Shown here: piece after piece, positions 47,198-55,850 of the stretch
How positions within the stretch are numbered: the first letter of the stretch is position 1
Layout: every line of letters begins with the position of its first letter
NCBI RefSeq assembly: GCF_003688285.1
Contig: NZ_RCNT01000003.1
Span: 131,501-195,500 of the forward strand
Direction of reading: 5' to 3'
From: Rhodophyticola porphyridii
GTDB taxonomy: Bacteria; Pseudomonadota; Alphaproteobacteria; Rhodobacterales; Rhodobacteraceae
Length of the DNA stretch: 64,000 nt
The notes under the pieces: model-generated
What the model was told of the DNA's origin: nothing
Databases searched by the model: none
What the model saw: only the letters and a program-made list of their open reading frames with translations
Program-made: the position numbers and the translations under genes

Positions 47198-47265
47198 CTA
47201 TCCGGCGTTGTTTGGCGCCGGGGCTTGCCGGATGTTGCCCGAGACATCTAGGTAAGGAGGTACCG

Positions 47266-47880
47266 ATGCCAACGGAAATGACGCTTTATACCATCAACGG
47301 TTCATGCTCGGATGCGGTCGTTGCGCTCTGCGCCCATCTTGGCCTGCCGGTCGAGCTGCGGGAACGGCGCGATCACGACGCCGATCTGGCCACGGTCAAT
47401 CCAAGCCGGACGGTGCCGACGCTGGTGACCGACGATGGCCTGACGCTGACCGAAACCACCGCCATCCTGAACCATCTTGCGCGCAGCTTTGCCGCCGAGA
47501 TGCTGGGCCGGACCCCGGCCATGCGGGCCCGCAACGACGAGATGCTGAGCTTTCTTGCCACATCCGTCTACAATGCCTTCCTGCTGAGGTTCCGGCCTGA
47601 TCGCTCTGCGGAGGATCCGGCCGCACAACAGGCCATTCGCGCGATGTCCGACGCCGAGATCGCGAAGGTGCTGGACATGCTGGAAACACGGATCAGCAAT
47701 CAGACCTTCGCCCTCGGCGAAAACCTGACATCATCGGATTTCTTCCTGTTGGTCATGCTGAACTGGGCCGATCGGATCGACGGCGGGCTGCTAAGATCCC
47801 GGCCAAAGCTTGCCGCCCATTTTGAAGCGTTGAAGGAAATGCCCTTTCACGCCCGTGCCTTTGGTGCGCAGGCCGCCTGA
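47266..47880 (+). CDS. Glutathione S-transferase family protein
   Basis: A 204-residue GST. The N-terminal fold has YTINGSCSDAVVALCAHLGLP (possible catalytic Ser), NPSRTVPTLVTDDG with the cis-Pro, and LTETTAILNHLA; the helical domain has LTSSDFFLLVMLNWADRI. The start is at an AGGAGG ribosome site; a longer open frame upstream lacks one. It is the first gene of a tight five-gene operon with dienelactone hydrolase, FAD monooxygenase, KAS III-like and aldo/keto reductase genes, which suggests a role on an intermediate or by-product of that pathway. Confidence 0.88.
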   Translation: MPTEMTLYTINGSCSDAVVALCAHLGLPVELRERRDHDADLATVNPSRTVPTLVTDDGLTLTETTAILNHLARSFAAEMLGRTPAMRARNDEMLSFLATSVYNAFLLRFRPDRSAEDPAAQQAIRAMSDAEIAKVLDMLETRISNQTFALGENLTSSDFFLLVMLNWADRIDGGLLRSRPKLAAHFEALKEMPFHARAFGAQAA

Positions 47881-47884
47881 ACCG

Positions 47885-48601
47885 ATGTCAGCCATGACCG
47901 ATATCAGGTTCGAAACCGACGCGGCGAGCTATGGCGGCGTTTTCGTCGACCGGCAGGCGCGGCGCACGGCGCTGATCCTGCCCGATTGGCGGGGATATCA
48001 GACCGCTTACGCCATGCGCCGCGGCATCGAGATTGCCGATGCGCATGGATGCAATGTGGTGGTCAGCGACTTCTACGGAGAGGCCTATCGGCCCCGGGAA
48101 TACGGCGGCGATGCCGAGATCTGGATCGCCCGGGCCCTGGGCGACCCTGAAATCCTGCGCGGCAATCTGTCGACCTATATCAGCGCCCTGTGCGAGACGC
48201 TCTCGATCACACCGCGAAGCCTGCATGTGGTGGGGTATTGTCTGGGTGGGGCGCTGAGTTTCGAGATGGGCCGGGCGGATGCCGATCTGGCGGCGGTGGC
48301 CAGCGTGCACGGCATCCCCTCAAGCAGGAAGCCCATCACCATGCTGGCAAGCGACACGCGCTTTGTCGCGATCCACGGCGCGTCGGACCCGATCATAGGC
48401 ATGGAGCACATCACCGCCTTCCAGACCGAGATGACTGAGGCGGGCGTGGACTGGATCAGCCTGGCCCTCGGGCATGCCCGCCACGGCTTCACCAACGAAG
48501 AGATCGACCCCCACGGCCAGGCGCAAAGGTTTGATGCGGGCGCGGCACGCCATTGCCTGAACGGCCTGCAAAGCTTTCTTTATACGGAGGCGACGCCATG
48601 A
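47885..48601 (+). CDS. Dienelactone hydrolase family protein
   Basis: A 238-residue alpha/beta hydrolase. The Cys nucleophile elbow is VVGYCLGGALSFE (Cys119), with Asp168 in HGASDPIIG and His200 in HARHGFTNE completing a Cys-Asp-His triad as in dienelactone hydrolases, which open unsaturated lactones. YGEAYRP is also typical. It starts 4 bp after the GST stop and overlaps the monooxygenase start (ATGA). A downstream ATG at 47894 is possible. Confidence 0.85.
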   Translation: MSAMTDIRFETDAASYGGVFVDRQARRTALILPDWRGYQTAYAMRRGIEIADAHGCNVVVSDFYGEAYRPREYGGDAEIWIARALGDPEILRGNLSTYISALCETLSITPRSLHVVGYCLGGALSFEMGRADADLAAVASVHGIPSSRKPITMLASDTRFVAIHGASDPIIGMEHITAFQTEMTEAGVDWISLALGHARHGFTNEEIDPHGQAQRFDAGAARHCLNGLQSFLYTEATP

Positions 48602-50139
48602 CACCCGACCAACGCGTTCTTATCGTCGGCGCGGGACCCGTGGGCCTGACGCTGGCCTGTCTTCTGGCCAGCGCCGGGACGCCGTTTCGCATTATCGATG
48701 GCAAATCTGGCCCCGTCGGCGACTCGCGCGCCCTGGGCGTGCACGCCCGCACGCTTGAGGTGATGCAATCGCTGGACCTGGCCCAGGCGTTCATCCGCCA
48801 TGGCCGTGTCACCCGCTACATGACATTTCACGACAAGACGCGCGCGCTCTTCTCTCTCGATTTCGATGTTCTGCGGCACGACACCGCCTATCCCTTCTAT
48901 CTGATCCTGCCGCAATCGATCACCGAGCGGCTGCTTTATGACAAGCTGCGCAGCCTTGGTGGAGACGTGGAGTGGAACACCACCCTGCGCAGTCTGGAGG
49001 AAAATGCCGATGGCGTTATCGTCCATTCGGCGGGCGAGACCATGCGGCATGATTATGTCGTGGGGTGCGACGGTGCCGCGAGCGTCGTGCGCAAATCCCT
49101 CGGTATAGATTTTTCCGGGCTCACCTATGACGCGCGTTTCGTGTTGTCGGAAGTCAGGATTGCCGAAGACCGGCTGGCCACGGACGCCACCCATGTGATC
49201 ATGGCCAACGAGTCCGTGCTGGCGGCTATCCCGCTCCCAAACGGCGCCTATCGGCTGGTCGGGCCGGACAGTATGGCCAGCACCGATCTGGCATCGGGCG
49301 CGCAGATCAGCTTTGATGCCTTTGCCGATTTCCTGCGGCGCAACGGGCTGTTCCCCGATACACGTCTTTATGATCCGTCGCGCGTCGTCTCCTACAAGAT
49401 GCAGAAACGCGTGGCAGACAGGTTCATGACGGGCCGGGTGTTCCTGGCAGGCGATGCCGCGCATATTCACTCGCCCGCCGGCGGGCAGGGTATGAACATG
49501 GGCATTCAGGATGCGGCCAATCTGGCCTGGAAGCTCTCCGTCTCACACCATGCGCCTGCCCCTGACCTCCTGGACAGTTATGGCCAAGAGCGGCGCGCCA
49601 TCGCGCTCAGCGTCGCCAATGGCACGGACCGTGCCCTGCGCCTGATGAACTCGCCCAATCTTCTGCATCGAATCGCACTCCGGTTCGTGGCACCGGTTCT
49701 CTGCCGTTTCTGGCAACCCCGCGCTCTGATCCAGGCGATGGCGCAACTGCGGATCGCCTATGGGACCGGGCCCGATCCGGTCGCCCTTGGCAAGCGGCTG
49801 CCATGGATACGACTGGCCGATGGCGGCGACCTCTTCGACCTGCTGGCGCCAGGCCGGATGCTGGTGCTGCACCTGTCGGGCGGAGATACGATAGGTGGTG
49901 CATGGCCCGTCGACGAGATCAGGCTGGACGACAATCGCTATTACCGCCCCGGCGAGACCGCGGGCCCGATGGCGGTGCGCCCCGCAACCACGCGTGAACG
50001 TGAAAAGCTGGGGCCGGTCGCGCGGGTTCTGGTCCGGCCGGACGGCTATGTCGCGGCGGTTGACCGGTCGCTCCGTGACCGCGCCGTATCCGACAGGCTC
50101 GGCGAGCTATTCGACGCGGGCGCGCCCGCGCATGGTTGA
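48598..50139 (+). CDS. Class A FAD-dependent monooxygenase (aromatic/polyketide hydroxylase type)
   Basis: A 513-residue flavoprotein hydroxylase of the PheA/TfdB group. VLIVGAGPVGLTLACLLA binds FAD, DG in GCDGAASVVRKSLG is the central motif, and GDAAHIHSPAGGQGMNMG is the second FAD motif. The C-terminal part has a thioredoxin-like fold (LLAPGRMLVLHL; RVLVRPDGYVAA). Such enzymes hydroxylate phenols or polyketides. It overlaps the hydrolase and the KAS III-like gene (8 bp). Confidence 0.88.
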   Translation: MTPDQRVLIVGAGPVGLTLACLLASAGTPFRIIDGKSGPVGDSRALGVHARTLEVMQSLDLAQAFIRHGRVTRYMTFHDKTRALFSLDFDVLRHDTAYPFYLILPQSITERLLYDKLRSLGGDVEWNTTLRSLEENADGVIVHSAGETMRHDYVVGCDGAASVVRKSLGIDFSGLTYDARFVLSEVRIAEDRLATDATHVIMANESVLAAIPLPNGAYRLVGPDSMASTDLASGAQISFDAFADFLRRNGLFPDTRLYDPSRVVSYKMQKRVADRFMTGRVFLAGDAAHIHSPAGGQGMNMGIQDAANLAWKLSVSHHAPAPDLLDSYGQERRAIALSVANGTDRALRLMNSPNLLHRIALRFVAPVLCRFWQPRALIQAMAQLRIAYGTGPDPVALGKRLPWIRLADGGDLFDLLAPGRMLVLHLSGGDTIGGAWPVDEIRLDDNRYYRPGETAGPMAVRPATTREREKLGPVARVLVRPDGYVAAVDRSLRDRAVSDRLGELFDAGAPAHG

Positions 50140-51142
50140 TCCGCTTTTCATTGCCGGCCTTGGGGCGGTGCCCGGCCCGGACCGGCTTTCGGTGAGCGAC
50201 GCGGTTCGGGCCGGTCGGTACGAGAAGGACCGCGCCGAGGCGGACGGCTATGTCTCCGTCATCCGGGAGCCTGAGCGTGCATCTTACGAGATGGGCCTTG
50301 CTGCGGCAAAGGACGCGCTTGCCGAGGCGGGTCTTCGCGGCATCGATCTTGCCGGGCTGGCCTATACATCGATCCATCGTCACGGCCAGCCTCGGTTATG
50401 GGCCCCTGCATCCTGGATCCAGCGCCATCTGGATATCGGCGGGCATGTTCCGGCGCTGAGCGTGAACCAGGGCTGCAATGGCTTGCTTCAGGCCATGATC
50501 GCACTTGGGCCGCTTTGCGATCCACGTCCCGACGGGCAGCTGTTGCTGGTCGGGGCCGACCGGTTCGAGGCATCGGGCTTTGATCGCTGGCAGTCGGATT
50601 ACGGGCTTTTGTACGGCGACGCGGCGGCCGGCGTGGTCCTGTCCCGCCAAAGCGGGTTCGCCCGCGTTCTGCATCTGGCGCTTGATGGCGCCCCCGATCT
50701 GGAAGAGCTGCACCGCGACGCCGCGCCCAGCGATGAAACGCCCGATAGCTGGCGCCGCGAGTACGACGTGCGCCGCAGCAAGAAAGCGTTTCTGGCGGCG
50801 CATGGCCATGCGGGCTTCGCGGAGCCCCTGAACCGGGCACTTGATCGTCTGAAGACCGGATTGCTGTCCAGCCCGTACTGGACAGGCCCTGCGGATTGGC
50901 TCTTCACGCCTTTTGTCGGGGCCTCCGTCCGCGACGCGACATATGAGGCGACCTTCGGCGCGCTCGGGCATCGGTCCGGCTGGGAGATCGGCAAGACGCA
51001 CGGCCATCTGGGCACGACCGATGGCTGGGTCGGTCTGGCGGAGATCCGCGCGAAAGGCCTTCTGCACAGCGGCGACCGTGTTCTGATCGTCTCGGCCGGG
51101 GTGGGCTTCAGCTGCGGCGTGATCCTTCTTGAAATCCTCTGA
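50132..51142 (+). CDS. Atypical ketoacyl-ACP synthase III-like protein
   Basis: A 336-residue thiolase-fold protein. The nucleophile is Cys115 in VNQGCNGLLQAM. The usual His and Asn are not kept: the His position reads FTPFVGA (about Pro260) and the YGNTSAAS motif reads HGHLGTTD (His292 where Asn is expected). This fits the KAS III-like acyltransferases and ester-forming enzymes that use altered Cys-His sites rather than FabH. SAGVGFSCGVILLEI at the C-terminus is family-typical. It shares 8 bp with the monooxygenase and precedes the reductase by 17 bp. Confidence 0.8.
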   Translation: MVDPLFIAGLGAVPGPDRLSVSDAVRAGRYEKDRAEADGYVSVIREPERASYEMGLAAAKDALAEAGLRGIDLAGLAYTSIHRHGQPRLWAPASWIQRHLDIGGHVPALSVNQGCNGLLQAMIALGPLCDPRPDGQLLLVGADRFEASGFDRWQSDYGLLYGDAAAGVVLSRQSGFARVLHLALDGAPDLEELHRDAAPSDETPDSWRREYDVRRSKKAFLAAHGHAGFAEPLNRALDRLKTGLLSSPYWTGPADWLFTPFVGASVRDATYEATFGALGHRSGWEIGKTHGHLGTTDGWVGLAEIRAKGLLHSGDRVLIVSAGVGFSCGVILLEIL

Positions 51143-51159
51143 ACTGAAAAGGAAAGACC

Positions 51160-52155
51160 ATGAAAACCAGGCAAATAGGACGGTCCGGCCTCAGCACGTC
51201 GACGCTTGGACTCGGCTGTATGGCGATGTCGGAGTTCTACGGTGCGTTTGACGAGACCGAGAACATGGCCACGCTGGAGCGCGCGATGGAACTTGGCATC
51301 ACCATGCTGGATACCGCCGATCTCTACGGAGATGGCCGGAACGAGGAGCTTCTGGGCCGCTTCATCGCGCAGACCAGCCATGCCCCCTTGATCGCCTCCA
51401 AATGCGGGATCGTCCGGACCGACGAGATCATGTCGGACGGAAACTTCAAGCGCGAGCGCTGCGGCACTCCCGACTACATCACCGCAAGTTGCGATGACAG
51501 CCTGCGGCGGCTGGGGATCGACGTGATCGATCTCTATTATCTGCACCGGATAGATCCGAACGTTCCGGTGGAGGACAGCATGGGCGCGCTTGCCGAGCTG
51601 AAGACCGCCGGCAAGATCCGCGCGATCGGCCTCTCCGAGCCCACGGCTGATGAGTTGACGCGCGCCAATACGGTGGCTCCGGTCGATGCGGTGCAGTCGG
51701 AATACTCGCTCTGGACGCGACTGGTGGAGGATGAGGTGTTGCCCGTCATTCGGGATACCGGCGGCACCCTGGTCTGTTACTCCCCGCTTGGTCGGGGATT
51801 GCTGCGCAAGACAGGTGCTCCGCCCAAGCTTGACGCGGATGATTTCCGCCGGACCTTGCCACGGTTCACGCAAGACAGCTTCGATGCCAACGCGCCTTTG
51901 TTCGATCTGCTGGACGAGGTCGCGGCGGATGCCGGTGTGAGTGTGCCGCAGCTGATGCTGATCTGGCTGCTCGATCAGGGCGGTGACATCGTACCGATCC
52001 CGGGCGCGCGCAAGATCGCACATCTGGAGCAGAATGCCGCCGCCGTCGATCTGAGCGTCGATCGGGCGGCGCTTGATCGCCTATCCGCGGCGTTCTCGCC
52101 CGACGCGGTCGTCGGCGCGCGCTATACCGAAGGGAAAGCGGTAAAAGCCGGCTGA
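51160..52155 (+). CDS. Aldo/keto reductase
   Basis: A 331-residue NADPH reductase: GLGCMAMSEFYG, Asp and Tyr in LDTADLYGDGRNEELLG, Lys in LIASKCGIV, and His in YYLHRIDPNVP form the catalytic tetrad. The C-terminal IPGARKIAHLEQN binds NADPH. It is of the YakC/Tas type. As the last gene of the GST-DLH-FAD-KAS III operon, it could reduce a carbonyl or an unsaturated lactone made by the earlier enzymes (inference). It is convergent with the LysR gene. Confidence 0.9.
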   Translation: MKTRQIGRSGLSTSTLGLGCMAMSEFYGAFDETENMATLERAMELGITMLDTADLYGDGRNEELLGRFIAQTSHAPLIASKCGIVRTDEIMSDGNFKRERCGTPDYITASCDDSLRRLGIDVIDLYYLHRIDPNVPVEDSMGALAELKTAGKIRAIGLSEPTADELTRANTVAPVDAVQSEYSLWTRLVEDEVLPVIRDTGGTLVCYSPLGRGLLRKTGAPPKLDADDFRRTLPRFTQDSFDANAPLFDLLDEVAADAGVSVPQLMLIWLLDQGGDIVPIPGARKIAHLEQNAAAVDLSVDRAALDRLSAAFSPDAVVGARYTEGKAVKAG

Positions 52156-52196
52156 TATCGCAGCAGCAATATATGGCGGCCTTGGGCCAGCGTCCC

Positions 52197-53138
52197 CTAG
52201 GTGGGATCGCCTCTGGCCGCCATTATGCTGGCGGACTCCTTCCTGATCGCCTTGCGGATGAAGTCGCGAAACTCCGTGATATGGCGATAGCTGGACAACC
52301 GGTCCGCGGTGACAAGCCAAAGCGGCATCGTGCCCACCACACCCGGCGTCATCAGGGCGCGCACGCCGGGAAGGCGCTGGCCCACGATATCCGGCAAGAT
52401 ACCTGCGCCGATGCCGTTCTGGATGGCGTCCACCAGCCCGGTGTACTCCGATATCGCCAATCCGGTGCGCCGCGCACTGAGCACTTCGCTCAGCTTCTGC
52501 TGCGGCATGCTCACACTTGTGCCCGGCGTCCATGTAATGCCGCGAAGCCCGGTTTCCGACAGCGCCTGCCACGCATCCACGGGTTCAAACCCGTCCGGCA
52601 GGATCCCTTCGGCGCAATAGACGTTGAAGGACACCGAGCCGACACGCTGCCGCACGACGGCACCGCGTTCGGGTTCGACAAATCGCAGCGCGACATCCCC
52701 CTGCCCCGAACCGATATCGACAATCCGAAACGATGTATCCACATCGATCATCACGTTCGGCCAGCGTTCCATATAGGATTCGATATTTGGAAATATCAGA
52801 GCATTGGCCAAGGCGGGCGTGGTGGAAAACCGTAATTCAATCCGCTGCGTGTCGCGCATGCGGGTTGCGAGATCGGGCGCGTTGGAAAGCAGACGTTCGG
52901 CTTCCTGCCATATCTCGACAAGGTTCTGAGCGTTCGGGGTCAGTTCCAGACCCTGGTTGCACCGGCTGAGCAACGGAAACCCGATTGCCTTCTGCAATGA
53001 GTTTATTCGTCGGCTGACGGTGGGGCCGCTGATTTTGAGGTCCTGTGCCGCATTCGCGACAGATCCTGCGCGGAGGTAGCCCAGAAATACGCGGATATCT
53101 TCCCAACTCGGATCACGTGACACGGGTCTCAACCTCAA
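52197..53138 (-). CDS. LysR-family transcriptional regulator
   Basis: A 313-residue regulator. The N-terminal HTH is in VFLGYLRAGSVANAAQDLKISGPTVSRRI; the effector domain follows. The start is a TTG; GTG five codons later is an alternative. It lies at the end of, and convergent to, the five-gene operon, and may control it from the divergent exporter/GST region. Confidence 0.88.
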   Translation of the reverse strand: MRLRPVSRDPSWEDIRVFLGYLRAGSVANAAQDLKISGPTVSRRINSLQKAIGFPLLSRCNQGLELTPNAQNLVEIWQEAERLLSNAPDLATRMRDTQRIELRFSTTPALANALIFPNIESYMERWPNVMIDVDTSFRIVDIGSGQGDVALRFVEPERGAVVRQRVGSVSFNVYCAEGILPDGFEPVDAWQALSETGLRGITWTPGTSVSMPQQKLSEVLSARRTGLAISEYTGLVDAIQNGIGAGILPDIVGQRLPGVRALMTPGVVGTMPLWLVTADRLSSYRHITEFRDFIRKAIRKESASIMAARGDPT

Positions 53139-53390
53139 ATGGCCGGGTAAACACCGCTATCGCGGCAGAGGGGCAGCGTGCGGAAACTAGCATATTGCCT
53201 AAATCCTCACCACCTGGAGACCGGGCACGGCGGGTATTCGCGCGCGCAGGCACCCGGCGAACTCCGGTATGCCCGACCTGACGGCGCGATCCGCGGTCCT
53301 TTGGTCACTATACAGGCACTGCTTGAAGTGTCGGCGCCCCGTTGTCCGGGGCGGCAAGCCGATCTCTCGCCGGTTTTCGCCGCGCCAGGG

Positions 53391-53927
53391 CTAGCGCGCG
53401 GCCATCGCCCCGCTGGCCTGCAATCGGGAGAGGTCATAGCCGTTGAAGGCCAGCACTTCGCGCGCGGCGGCGAGGCGATCGGCCGGGATCACGGGTTCCC
53501 GGTTCAGGATCCATCCGGCGCGCCCGTCGGGCTGGCCGATCACCGCGGTGCGGTACCCTTCATCGACCCAAAGAACCCAGTAAGGCGCAGCCACCGGCAC
53601 ACCGGAGAGCCGTACCGACAGGCGGCCGGGTCCGACGATGGTGGCGCGTCCGCTTATGTCCTCGGTCGGCGTGCCGGTTTCATCAAGGCAGGTGTTGCGA
53701 ATGGCAATGTCGGCCCCGGGGCGCAGTTGATACTCTGCAATGGCACCGGCGCAACCGGCCTGGAACGGGTTGGGATACCGCGCCACTTCGTACCACCGCC
53801 CCGCATAGCGCGCCGGGTCGAAATTCGCGTTGGAGGCGATGGTGACCGACTGATCCCTGTAGCTGGGCGCGAAGACGCCGCACCCCGACAGCGCGAGCAG
53901 AAGAAGAGGCACAATTGCAAAACGCAT
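53391..53927 (-). CDS. Lipocalin-type outer-membrane lipoprotein (Blc-like)
   Basis: A 178-residue lipoprotein precursor with lipobox LSGC at about residues 13-16. Lipocalin motifs are present: DPARYAGRWYEVARYPNPFQ (Gly-x-Trp), YWVLWVDEGYRTAVIGQPDG. Bacterial lipocalins such as Blc bind lysophospholipids or fatty acids at the outer membrane. Monocistronic; it diverges from the iron permease gene. Confidence 0.9.
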   Translation of the reverse strand: MRFAIVPLLLLALSGCGVFAPSYRDQSVTIASNANFDPARYAGRWYEVARYPNPFQAGCAGAIAEYQLRPGADIAIRNTCLDETGTPTEDISGRATIVGPGRLSVRLSGVPVAAPYWVLWVDEGYRTAVIGQPDGRAGWILNREPVIPADRLAAAREVLAFNGYDLSRLQASGAMAAR

Positions 53928-54096
53928 GGGAACAGCCCTGACGAGGAGTATCGGTCATAGCTGAAGCCAGTTCCGCCATCGGGGCAACCCCCCGAAACAG
54001 CGGAACGGCGACCAATAGCCACTATCCGAGCAAATATGTCAGGAAATCCGCCGGACAGTCTTGTGCGCGGCGCGATCCATCGCCTAGAGCAGGTAC

Positions 54097-55779
54097 ATGG
54101 GACGACGCTACTCCTCCTCCAGACGGCTTGGCGCGCTGGCATGGCTGGCGGCGGGCCTGTGCATTCTGCCGATGGCGGCGGTGGTTCTGGCCGCGCTGAC
54201 CGGCGGGTTTGAGACGCTGACCCGCCTGGGTGAAACGGTACTGCCGCGTTATGCCGCAACCACGGGCATCCTGATCCTTGTGGTGGGCCTTGGCACCGCG
54301 ATCATCGGCTCCGGCACGGCATGGCTTGTCACGGCAACGCGCTTTCCCGGCCGGCGCGTTCTCGAAATCGCTCTTGCCCTTCCGCTGGCCTTCCCGGCCT
54401 ATGTGCTGGCCTATGCCTACACCGATTTCCTCGATCATCCGGGATGGGTGCAGACCACATTGCGCGACGTGATGGGCTGGGGCCCCCGCGACTATTGGTT
54501 TCCCGAGATCCGGTCTCTTGGCGGCGCTGCGGCGATGTTGACGCTGGTTCTCTATCCTTACGTCTACCTTCTGGCCCGCGCGGCGTTCCTGCAGCAATCA
54601 GCGACGGCCTATATCGCCGCGCGAACGCTCGGGCGCGGACCGTGGGGCGCGTTCTACCACGTTTCCCTTCCCATCGCGCGGCCCGCCATCGCCGGCGGCG
54701 TTCTTCTGGCCTTGATGGAAACCCTCGCTGACTACGGCACGGTCGCCTATTTCGGTGTGCAGACCTTCGCCACCGGCATCTATGTCAGCTGGTTCGGACT
54801 CTTCGACCGGGCAGGCGCGGCACAACTGGCGCTTTGCCTGCTTGTCGTGGCGCTGACCCTTGCGATGCTGGAGCGCTCGCAACGCAAGCACCTGCGCCAC
54901 CACGATGCCGGGCGGCGGTTCGAGCGGATGGAACCCATAACGCTGACCGGTCGGCATGCAGTCGGCGCGTTCGTATTTTGCGCTTTGCCGGTCCTGCTCG
55001 GCTTCCTTCTGCCCACGATCCTGCTGATCACGCTCGGCTGGGATTCAGGCGAGCTGTTGTTCACACCGCGCTATCTGGCCTTTTTGCAGAACTCGGTGAC
55101 GCTTGCGAGCATCGCCGCGATCCTCACAGTCGCCGCCGCCGTGTTCCTCGGCTCCAACGCGCGCCTGCATCCGACGCCAAGCGCAAAGGCCACGACCCGC
55201 GTGGCTGGGATCGGATATGCGGTGCCGGGCGGGGTGATCGCGGTTGGCCTGCTCTTTCCCTTCGCCGCGCTCGACAATGCCATCGACCGGGTAATGGAGG
55301 CCAGTTTCGGGATCGATACCGGGCTGCTGATCACCGGGTCGATCTGGCTGATGATCGTGGCCTATATGGTCCGCTTCATGGCCGTGGCGCTCAACACCTA
55401 CGATTCCGGGCTGGCGACGATCAATCCCAATGTCGACGCGGTGGCGCGCACACTTGGCCAGAGCCCGATACCGATGCTGCGGCGCATCCACTTGCCGGTG
55501 CTGAGACCCGCGGTGCTGACGGCGCTGCTGATCGTGTTTGTCGATGTGATGAAGGAACTGCCCGCGACGCTGATCCTGCGGCCCTTCAATTACGACACGC
55601 TGGCGGTGCAGGCACACCGGCTGGCCTCGGACGAGCGTCTGCACGAGGCCGCGGTACCAAGCCTCGTGATTGTCGCCGTCGGGCTGATCCCGGTGACGCT
55701 TCTATGCTGGAGCATCGGGCGGGACGCGCGGGTCGGCCGTGCAGCACGGCGCACCGGCAGCGGGCACCTCGAAGCGTAG
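54097..55779 (+). CDS. Ferric-iron ABC transporter permease (fused, FbpB-like)
   Basis: A 560-residue permease with two binding-protein-dependent transport modules, each of six helices. The two EAA-type loops are visible as AARTLGRGPWGAFYHVSLPIARPAI and ARTLGQSPIPMLRRIHLPVLRPAV (cytoplasmic contact with the ATPase). It matches AfuB/SfuB/FbpB ferric permeases. The substrate-binding protein gene lies convergent just downstream. No ATPase gene is in the window, so one must be supplied from elsewhere. Confidence 0.87.
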   Translation: MGRRYSSSRRLGALAWLAAGLCILPMAAVVLAALTGGFETLTRLGETVLPRYAATTGILILVVGLGTAIIGSGTAWLVTATRFPGRRVLEIALALPLAFPAYVLAYAYTDFLDHPGWVQTTLRDVMGWGPRDYWFPEIRSLGGAAAMLTLVLYPYVYLLARAAFLQQSATAYIAARTLGRGPWGAFYHVSLPIARPAIAGGVLLALMETLADYGTVAYFGVQTFATGIYVSWFGLFDRAGAAQLALCLLVVALTLAMLERSQRKHLRHHDAGRRFERMEPITLTGRHAVGAFVFCALPVLLGFLLPTILLITLGWDSGELLFTPRYLAFLQNSVTLASIAAILTVAAAVFLGSNARLHPTPSAKATTRVAGIGYAVPGGVIAVGLLFPFAALDNAIDRVMEASFGIDTGLLITGSIWLMIVAYMVRFMAVALNTYDSGLATINPNVDAVARTLGQSPIPMLRRIHLPVLRPAVLTALLIVFVDVMKELPATLILRPFNYDTLAVQAHRLASDERLHEAAVPSLVIVAVGLIPVTLLCWSIGRDARVGRAARRTGSGHLEA

Positions 55780-55787
55780 GCCCCAGC

Positions 55788-55818
55788 AAAAAAGCGGGCG
55801 CCACATGGGCACCCGCTT
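55788..55818 (-). terminator. Terminator between the permease and binding-protein genes
   Basis: A stem of about 10 bp (AAGCGGGCGCC with GGGCACCCGCTT, one mismatch) around ACATG, with a six-T tract after it on the minus strand. It ends the binding-protein transcript 30 bp past its stop; on the plus strand it also lies 9 bp after the permease stop and may work both ways. Confidence 0.8.
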
Positions 55819-55850
55819 CGCAACACCTGCCGGAGGCTTTTTGGCCGGGC

